Assembly: GCA_900548765.1 (NCBI GenBank)
Contig: URLU01000054.1
Span: 1-11,806, forward strand
Direction of reading: 5' to 3'
DNA: 11,806 bases
Source of the DNA: an uncultured Lachnobacterium sp.
GTDB lineage: Bacteria > Bacillota > Clostridia > Lachnospirales > Lachnospiraceae
Shown here: positions 6,440 to 11,806 of the stretch, piece by piece
How positions within the stretch are numbered: position 1 is the stretch's first letter
Layout of the letters: the number at the start of each line of letters is the position of its first letter
The notes under the pieces: model-generated
What the model saw: the letters and a program-made list of their open reading frames with translations, nothing else
The model's database searches: none
Told to the model about the DNA's origin: nothing
Translations under genes and position numbers: made by a program

Positions 6440-7981
6440 TTGGAAAAAAAGACAACTACTTCAAAGACAAAAAAGCGCAGGCTTACCGCAAAGCAGTGGA
6501 GGATAATATCTCTGGTTGTATTAGTGGTTCAGGCTGTTGTAGAGCTAATCACACTGATAACAGCTGGAAAGACAGGCATGCTGCCCACTAAATACATGGC
6601 AGCAATAGCACTTATATTTATCCTGTTATTATTCCTTGAAGCTCAGCTCTTGATGTACAAATATACTAAGACCAAACGCAGGAAGACAGGAAAAGTAAGA
6701 CGAATTATAGGTTTTGTTCTTGCGGGTATATCAATATTACTATGTATATATATCAGTCTGTTCCTCGGCAAGGTAAACAGTACAATTGAGGATATGACAG
6801 ATGATACTGTTACAATCAGTGAAGTTGCGGGGGTCTATGTGCTGACCGATGACCCGGCTAAGGAAATCAAGGATGCAGCAGACTATACATTTGCGTATAC
6901 AACAGTTTATGGGGACGAGACAACCATGGAGGCGATTGATGCCATCAACGAGGAGACTGACTCTGATATTGAAACTGTAGAGTATGATTCTGTGACAGAA
7001 ATGGTAGACGCTTTGTATGCGGGTGATGTGCAGGCAATGATTATGGATGAGACATATGAAGCAGTAGTAAATGACACAGAGGGATATGATGGCTTTTCGG
7101 AAAAAGTCAGAATAATATATGAGCACACAAGAAATTACACGGAGCAGAAGGAGGATTCAAACCTTGATGTAACCGAGGATCCGTTCTGTGTATATATCAG
7201 TGGTTCAGATACCAGGTCAGCAAAGCTGGCAAAGAGCCGAAGCGATGTAAATATTCTTGCTTTTGTCAATCCAAAGACAAAGCAGATATTACTGCTCAAT
7301 ACACCTAGAGATTACTATGTAGATATCTCAATTGCAAAGGGGCAGAAGGACAAGCTTACACACTGTGGACTCTACGGAGTAGACTGCTCTGAGGACACAC
7401 TGGCAAATCTGTATGGATTGGATAAAATTGATTTCTATGTACAGATGAATTTTGAGGGCTTTAAGAAGCTTATAGATGAGCTTGGCGGTGTAACAGTAGT
7501 GTCAGAGGAATCTTTCACGTCTATTCACGATGCTAATTACAGCTATGTGAAGGGTGAAAATTATGTAGATGGACAGGCTGCACTCTACTTTGTAAGAGAG
7601 CGTTACCACTTGTCAGGTGGAGACCTGACCAGAGGACGTCATCAGATGGCACTTATCTCAGCAGTAGTAGATAAGGTAACAGGAAGCACAAAGCTTCTCA
7701 CAAACTATGGTGGAATCATGGACAGCTTAGAGGGAATGTTCTCTACAGATATCGGACAGGAAGATATATCCGGACTCGTAAATATGCAGCTAAGTGATGG
7801 CGGCAAGTGGACAGTAAAGAGTTTTGCGGTAGATGGTGAAGGCAAAAGCGCAAAGACTTACTCAATGCCGACAAAGAACGCATATGTAATGCTTCAGAAT
7901 CAGGAGAAGATTGATAAGGCAAAGACACTTATCGATAAGATTTATAATGGTGAAACCATAACGGATGAGGATTTGCAGTAA
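6440..7981 (+). CDS. LytR-CpsA-Psr (LCP) family cell-wall polymer ligase with a solute-binding-like insert
   Basis: LCP proteins transfer undecaprenyl-pyrophosphate-linked teichoic acid or capsule to peptidoglycan on the outer face of the membrane. This 513-residue protein has a basic cytoplasmic N-terminus (1-21) and three predicted membrane helices (about 22-42, 52-72 and 88-109). An extracytoplasmic region at about 125-230 includes AINEETDSDIETVEYDS and MVDALYAGDVQAMIMDE, resembling a lobe of family 3 solute-binding proteins. The LCP domain spans about 248-440. It shows GSDTR (255-259), SRSD (266-269), NTPRD (287-291), RERYH (386-390) and GDLTRGRHQ (394-402), which supply the Arg and Asp residues that bind pyrophosphate and metal. 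The TTG start is set by GGAGGG. It has its own promoter-like region and two downstream terminators, so it is probably monocistronic, yet its position beside the polysaccharide cluster fits a role in anchoring that polymer. The family name 'transcriptional attenuator' sometimes used is historical. Confidence 0.93.
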   Translation: MEKKTTTSKTKKRRLTAKQWRIISLVVLVVQAVVELITLITAGKTGMLPTKYMAAIALIFILLLFLEAQLLMYKYTKTKRRKTGKVRRIIGFVLAGISILLCIYISLFLGKVNSTIEDMTDDTVTISEVAGVYVLTDDPAKEIKDAADYTFAYTTVYGDETTMEAIDAINEETDSDIETVEYDSVTEMVDALYAGDVQAMIMDETYEAVVNDTEGYDGFSEKVRIIYEHTRNYTEQKEDSNLDVTEDPFCVYISGSDTRSAKLAKSRSDVNILAFVNPKTKQILLLNTPRDYYVDISIAKGQKDKLTHCGLYGVDCSEDTLANLYGLDKIDFYVQMNFEGFKKLIDELGGVTVVSEESFTSIHDANYSYVKGENYVDGQAALYFVRERYHLSGGDLTRGRHQMALISAVVDKVTGSTKLLTNYGGIMDSLEGMFSTDIGQEDISGLVNMQLSDGGKWTVKSFAVDGEGKSAKTYSMPTKNAYVMLQNQEKIDKAKTLIDKIYNGETITDEDLQ

Positions 7982-7993
7982 AGCTGTGAGAAT

Positions 7994-8039
7994 TATAAAA
8001 ACGTCTAAATCTCAGAGAGGAGATTTAGACGTTTTTATA
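7994..8039 (+). terminator. Intrinsic terminator with a perfect 20-bp stem
   Basis: Left arm 7994-8013 and right arm 8020-8039 are exact reverse complements with a 6-nt loop (AGAGAG). The core is ACGTCTAAATCTC/GAGATTTAGACGT. The right arm ends in a T5 tract and the left arm begins with A5, so it could terminate transcription in both directions. It starts 13 bp after the LCP stop codon. Confidence 0.92.
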
Positions 8040-8095
8040 TACCAAAGTATGCCTGAATTGCTTAAAGGGGACTTGTAAGGATCATTATGAGGACT

Positions 8096-8125
8096 GAGAC
8101 GGAAAATACAAACCGTCTCTTTTTT
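8096..8125 (+). terminator. Second intrinsic terminator
   Basis: GAGACGG (8096-8102) pairs with CCGTCTC (8113-8119) across a 10-nt A-rich loop and is followed directly by six T residues (8120-8125). It is a classic forward-strand terminator about 57 bp after the first, giving a tandem pair that insulates the ABC operon from the LCP gene. Confidence 0.8.
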
Positions 8126-8246
8126 AATTCTTTCTTTATAATTTTTTTATTGTATTCCACTCTGCCATTGATAAAATAGAATGTATACGCATTTATCCAG
8201 ATAATGGAACTATGATAAATACAGATAAAAACGAAAGGAAAAGATT

Positions 8247-10643
8247 ATGAGTAAAATATTCAAAAACCTGATTCCATACTGGCGATGGATCATTGTGATT
8301 TTTGTTTTCCTCTTTGCTCAGGCGTACTGTGATCTGGCTCTGCCGGAATACACATCAAATATCATTGATGTAGGTATTCAAAATCATGGTATTGAGCATA
8401 TCCTGCCTGAGGAGATTACAGAGGAAGACTACCAGATGGCGCAGACCTTTATGCTTGAGGATGAGAAGGAGGCATTTACAGCCTGTTACTCGGATGAGGC
8501 TGGTGTAATTGACGAGAATGAGTCTGACAGTACAGCGGATACAGGTTCAGAAAGTGTTGACGGAGAATCTGCTTACACTGTGAATAAAGATAAGACCTAC
8601 AAGCTCACAGCAGACAAGGACACACTGGATGCCATGGACGAGGAACTTTTAGTACCTCTCGTAATGGCTTATCAGGTATTCCAGTCAGGTCAGGACATGG
8701 ATGTTGACACCTCTGTTATCCCACAGGGAGTGGAGCTTAATGACGAAATCATTACACAAATCCGGTCGGGTGTGCAGGACAAGATTGATGCAGTAGGCTC
8801 ATCAACCCTTAAGTCAATGGGGGTTGCCTTTGCTGCAAAGTGTGATGAGAATGCCGGAGTGGACATAGATGCTAACCAGATTGCATATCTCTGGAGAACT
8901 GGTGGCAAGATGTTTGTTTTTGCAGCTGTCATGCTTATTGCAGCAGTTGTTGTGGGCTATGCGGCCTCAAAAGTTGGTGCCGGTGTCGGCAGGGATTTGA
9001 GAGAGAAGACTTTTTCAAATGTGGTTGGCTTTTCAAATGCAGAGATTAATAAATTCTCCACAGCGTCCCTGATTACCCGAAGCACAAATGATATCCAGCA
9101 GATACAGATGGTGACTGCTGTAATGCTTCGTATGGTGCTCTATGCACCAATCGTTGGTATTGGTGGAATCATCAAGGTGGCCAATACCAAGTCGGGTATG
9201 GAGTGGGTAATAGTTGTTGCGGTTATTGCGATTATGACATTTATTTTTGCTCTGGTTGGTATTGCAATGCCTAAGTTTAAGATTATGCAGACTCTGGTTG
9301 ACAAGGTTAATCTGGTATCCCGTGAGATTCTTACTGGTCTTAGCGTTATCAGGGCATTTGGACGTGAGAAGGAAGAGGAAAAACGATTTGACGAGGCTAA
9401 TAAGGACCTTACCCGTACACAGCTTTTTACAAACCGTGTCATGACATTTATGATGCCGGGTATGTCCATGATTATGTACTGCATTACTTTAGGAATAGTA
9501 TGGATTGCAGCAGGCAGAATTGATAATGGTACAATGCAGGTTGGTACGATGACAGCCTTTATTACTTATTCCATGATGATCGTTATGGCCTTCCTCATGC
9601 TGTCGGCTATGTCAATCATGCTGCCTAGAGCTGGTGTTGCGGCTGACCGTATAGATGAGGTTATAAAGACCCAGAGCTCTATTGAAAGTCCCAAGAAGCC
9701 GGTTACAGTGGAAAATCACAAGGGCGTTATAAAGTTCAACCATGTTGATTTCAGATATCCGGCTGCCAAGGAGGATGTGCTTTCAGATATTGATTTTGTA
9801 GTAGAGCCGGGAAAAACAACGGCAATTATCGGCAGTACCGGTTGTGGTAAATCCACTCTGGTGAACCTGATTCCACGTTTCTATGATGTGACAGGCGGTT
9901 CAATTGAACTGGATGGACACGATATCAGGGATTATTCTCTTGAGGAGCTTCGGGAACTGATAGGCTTTGTACCTCAGAAAGGTATTCTTTTCTCAGGAAC
10001 CATAGCTTCAAACCTTAGATTTGGCAAGCAGGATGCTACAGATGATGAAATCGCTCGAGCGGCTGAAATTGCCCAGGCTGCAGAGTTTATCGAGAATAAA
10101 AAGGACAGATATGACAGCCCTATTGCCCAGGGCGGTGCCAACGTATCGGGAGGTCAGAAGCAGAGACTTGCCATTGCAAGGGCTATTGCAAAAAATCCAC
10201 GCATTTATGTATTTGACGACAGCTTTTCGGCGCTTGATATGAAGACAGACGCCAAGCTCCGTGGTGCGCTGGCGGAGGTTACTGCCAACGCAGCTGTGAT
10301 TATTGTTGCCCAGCGTATCAGCACCATTTTACATGCTGACCAGATTATTGTGCTTGATGATGGAAAAATTGCCGGAAAGGGAACTCACGAGGAGCTTCTC
10401 AAAAACTGTGATGTATATTTGCAGATTGCACAGTCGCAGCTTTCTGCCAAGGAGCTGGGGCTTGACAAGGATGTTTATGATGAGAACCGTATTGCAGTCA
10501 CAGATGTAGCAGACAAAGCAGGCAGTGCCATGGGTATAGGTACAGCAGACAACGCTGCAAATGCTTCCGGCATAGATACAGCAGATAAAGCTGCTACAGG
10601 CGAAGGAAACGATATAGTCAAGTCAGATAAGGAGGGCATGTAA
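8247..10643 (+). CDS. ABC exporter subunit 1 (permease-ATPase fusion, degenerate-site partner)
   Basis: A 798-residue half-transporter of the type IV (multidrug/peptide) exporter class, related to YheI/BmrC- and TM287-like subunits. TM1 is at about 13-33 and TM2 at about 219-240, separated by an unusually long, acidic extracytoplasmic insert (about 50-218). The rest of the six-helix membrane domain follows to about 440. In the ATPase domain are Walker A GSTGCGKST (529-537), Q-loop Gln577, signature VSGGQKQR (633-640), Walker B and D-loop VFDDSFSALD (655-664) and switch region VAQRIS (687-692). The catalytic Glu is Asp658 and the switch His is Gln689, as in the degenerate-site subunit of heterodimeric exporters. 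A roughly 70-residue tail contains three 12-residue repeats. The ATG at 8247 follows AAAGGA at 8234-8239. The next gene starts 1 bp after the stop. The substrate is unknown. Confidence 0.95.
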   Translation: MSKIFKNLIPYWRWIIVIFVFLFAQAYCDLALPEYTSNIIDVGIQNHGIEHILPEEITEEDYQMAQTFMLEDEKEAFTACYSDEAGVIDENESDSTADTGSESVDGESAYTVNKDKTYKLTADKDTLDAMDEELLVPLVMAYQVFQSGQDMDVDTSVIPQGVELNDEIITQIRSGVQDKIDAVGSSTLKSMGVAFAAKCDENAGVDIDANQIAYLWRTGGKMFVFAAVMLIAAVVVGYAASKVGAGVGRDLREKTFSNVVGFSNAEINKFSTASLITRSTNDIQQIQMVTAVMLRMVLYAPIVGIGGIIKVANTKSGMEWVIVVAVIAIMTFIFALVGIAMPKFKIMQTLVDKVNLVSREILTGLSVIRAFGREKEEEKRFDEANKDLTRTQLFTNRVMTFMMPGMSMIMYCITLGIVWIAAGRIDNGTMQVGTMTAFITYSMMIVMAFLMLSAMSIMLPRAGVAADRIDEVIKTQSSIESPKKPVTVENHKGVIKFNHVDFRYPAAKEDVLSDIDFVVEPGKTTAIIGSTGCGKSTLVNLIPRFYDVTGGSIELDGHDIRDYSLEELRELIGFVPQKGILFSGTIASNLRFGKQDATDDEIARAAEIAQAAEFIENKKDRYDSPIAQGGANVSGGQKQRLAIARAIAKNPRIYVFDDSFSALDMKTDAKLRGALAEVTANAAVIIVAQRISTILHADQIIVLDDGKIAGKGTHEELLKNCDVYLQIAQSQLSAKELGLDKDVYDENRIAVTDVADKAGSAMGIGTADNAANASGIDTADKAATGEGNDIVKSDKEGM
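10503..10610 (+). repeat. Three imperfect 36-bp tandem repeats in the ABC subunit tail
   Basis: Units lie at 10503-10538, 10539-10574 and 10575-10610 and encode DVADKAGSAMGI, GTADNAANASGI and DTADKAATGEGN. The x-x-Ala-Asp-Lys/Asn-Ala core is kept in all three. They lie beyond the ATPase domain in a low-complexity tail rich in Ala, Asp and Gly. Confidence 0.75.
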
Positions 10644-10644
10644 G

Positions 10645-11806
10645 ATGAATGAAAATATGAATCAGACCAAGATGCCTTCAAGACGGCCGAGAGGTCCTAT
10701 GGGACGAGGCCCGGGAATGGGTGAAAAAGCAAAGGATTTTAAAGGCTCTACCAGGAAGCTCATAAAATATCTGGGCAGATACTGGGGCGCAATCATTGCT
10801 GTCATGATTTTTGCAGCAGTTTCAACTGTTTTCTCCGTTGCAGGACCTAAGGTTATGGGTAAGGCTACAACAGCCCTTGCTGAGGGACTTATGAATAAAA
10901 TCGCAGGCACAGGCGGAATTGATTTCGATTATATTGCAAAAGTGCTTTTATTTACACTTGGCTTGTATGTGGTGAGTGCTGTCTTTATGTTTGTTCAGGG
11001 ACTTATTATGACAAACATTACCCAGAAGACCTGCTACAGGATGCGTAAAGATATCACTGCCAAAATAAACCGCATGCCTATGAAGTATTTTGAGTCGAGA
11101 ACCTATGGCGAGGTTCTTTCCCGTATCACAAATGATGTAGATACCCTGGGACAGAGCTTAAACCAGAGCATTACACAGATTATCACATCTGTGGCAACAT
11201 TGATTGGTACTCTTGTCATGATGCTTTCAATTTCACCGCTTATGACCTTGATTTCACTGGTTATTCTGCCGGTTTCTGCCCTGCTTATTTCTTTTGTGAT
11301 TAAGCATTCGCAGAAATACTTCAGGCAGCAACAGGAATATTTAGGCCATATCAATGGTCAGGTTGAAGAGGTGTACGGTGGACATCTGGTTATAAAGGCT
11401 TACAACAAGGAAGCTGAGACTGTTAAGACCTTTAAGGAAGCAAATGATGTATTGTATCAGTCAGCATGGAAATCACAGTTTCTTTCGGGACTTATGATGC
11501 CTATCATGCAGTTTGTTGGTAATTTAGGATATGTTGGTGTTGCAATCTCAGGTGGTATTCTGGCTATTAAAAATGTAATTACGATTGGTGATATTCAGGC
11601 ATTTATACAGTATGTGAAGAATTTTACACAGCCTATACAGCAGATTGCCCAGGTGGCAAACCAGCTGCAGTCTATGGCAGCAGCCTCTGAGCGTGTATTC
11701 GAATTCCTTGAGGAGGAAGAGGAGGATGTGACAGTAGAAAATCCTGTTAAGCTTGACAAGATAGAGGGAAGCGTGGAATTTTCCCATGTCCACTTTGGAT
11801 ATAACC
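10645..11806 (+). CDS. ABC exporter subunit 2 (partial, runs off the window)
   Basis: The frame is open from ATG 10645 to the end, giving 387 codons without a stop. The start is supported by AAGGAGGG at 10629-10636, inside the end of the preceding gene, with a 1-bp intergenic gap. An N-terminal leader rich in Arg, Pro and Gly (about 13-26, including RRPRGPMGRG) precedes six predicted helices (about 48-69, 97-122, 175-195, 197-219, 281-305 and 311-328). The long cytoplasmic coupling region includes MPMKYFESRTYGEVLSRITN (144-163) and GGHLVIKAYNKE (245-256). These are typical of YheH/BmrD- or TM288-like exporter subunits. The acidic run EFLEEEEED follows the last helix, and the sequence ends at VEFSHVHFGYN, the first strand of the ATPase domain, before Walker A. 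It should pair with the upstream subunit and supply the catalytic Glu, which lies outside the window. Confidence 0.93.
   Translation, partial: MNENMNQTKMPSRRPRGPMGRGPGMGEKAKDFKGSTRKLIKYLGRYWGAIIAVMIFAAVSTVFSVAGPKVMGKATTALAEGLMNKIAGTGGIDFDYIAKVLLFTLGLYVVSAVFMFVQGLIMTNITQKTCYRMRKDITAKINRMPMKYFESRTYGEVLSRITNDVDTLGQSLNQSITQIITSVATLIGTLVMMLSISPLMTLISLVILPVSALLISFVIKHSQKYFRQQQEYLGHINGQVEEVYGGHLVIKAYNKEAETVKTFKEANDVLYQSAWKSQFLSGLMMPIMQFVGNLGYVGVAISGGILAIKNVITIGDIQAFIQYVKNFTQPIQQIAQVANQLQSMAAASERVFEFLEEEEEDVTVENPVKLDKIEGSVEFSHVHFGYN

Larger units (their letters stand above)
7982..8246. other. Intergenic region with two terminators and the ABC operon leader
   Basis: This 265-bp gap holds a perfect long hairpin terminator, then about 55 bp of unassigned sequence, a second shorter terminator, and an AT-rich stretch (8126-8246) that must contain the promoter of the ABC operon. 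TTGATA at 8168-8173 resembles a -35, but the best -10-like hexamers (GATAAT at 8200, TATGAT at 8211) are at poor spacing, so I do not call a defined promoter. Confidence 0.6.

Noticed and set aside
6740..7128. Two open frames on the - strand within the LCP gene, one Ser/Val-rich
   Set aside because: They are shadows of Asp/Glu- and Thr-rich coding on the + strand and have no ribosome binding site.
8087..8179. Small ORF of 30 codons starting ATG after GTAAGG between the two terminators
   Set aside because: It reads straight through the second terminator hairpin and its T run, which explains the Phe/Ile-rich translation. The ribosome binding site is weak and the peptide has no recognisable features.
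9140..9484. 114-codon - strand frame opposite the ABC membrane domain
   Set aside because: The ABC exporter frame is certain here; the reverse frame is open only through its codon composition.
1..11806. Search for insertion sequences, CRISPR repeats, tRNA or rRNA genes and attachment sites
   Set aside because: No transposase-like frame, terminal inverted repeats, regularly spaced repeats or RNA-gene-like sequence were seen by eye; a covariance-model search was not possible here.

Overview
The window looks like chromosome of a low-GC, Gram-positive gut-type clostridium, most likely family Lachnospiraceae (the Roseburia/Agathobacter kind of genome). This is inference from AT-rich coding sequence, strong GGAGG-type ribosome binding sites, the style of the proteins, and a LytR-CpsA-Psr (LCP) protein beside a cell-surface polysaccharide cluster. 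All genes are on the + strand. I saw no tRNA, rRNA, insertion sequence or CRISPR array.

Positions 1-6241 are the 3' part of a capsule or wall-polysaccharide cluster. In order: the tail of a probable EpsG/Wzy-like polymerase, a family 2 glycosyltransferase, a Wzx-type flippase, a capsular-polysaccharide-synthesis (GT32-like) transferase, a CDP-glycerol glycerophosphotransferase-like (TagB/TagF-type) protein, and a second, longer family 2 glycosyltransferase whose C-terminal half appears to be the remnant of another glycosyltransferase domain. The genes are packed with short gaps or overlaps (13-bp gap, 5-bp gap, 26-, 4- and 11-bp overlaps), so they look like one operon. Base composition shifts from very AT-rich to more moderate at the last overlap (4820-4830), suggesting that the strain-variable cassette ends there. 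The layout implies a Wzx/Wzy-type polymer: subunits built on a lipid carrier, decorated with sugars and possibly a polyol phosphate, flipped outward and polymerised.

Positions 6242-6439 are an AT-rich intergenic region with promoter-like elements. Next comes a separately transcribed LCP protein (6440-7981, TTG start) that plausibly links the finished polymer to peptidoglycan. It has three predicted membrane segments and an extra domain resembling a solute-binding protein ahead of the LCP domain. Two intrinsic terminators in tandem follow (7994-8039 and 8096-8125).

Positions 8247-11806 hold a separate operon encoding a heterodimeric ABC exporter of the multidrug/peptide type. The first subunit is complete and carries the degenerate ATPase-site residues (Asp for Glu, Gln for His), a long extracytoplasmic insert and a repeat-bearing tail. 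The second subunit runs off the window before its ATPase motifs.

I did not find a clearly undescribed system. The most unusual items are the eroded tandem glycosyltransferase, the composition break inside an overlapping gene pair, the sensor-like insert in the LCP protein, and the 36-bp repeat tail on the ABC subunit.
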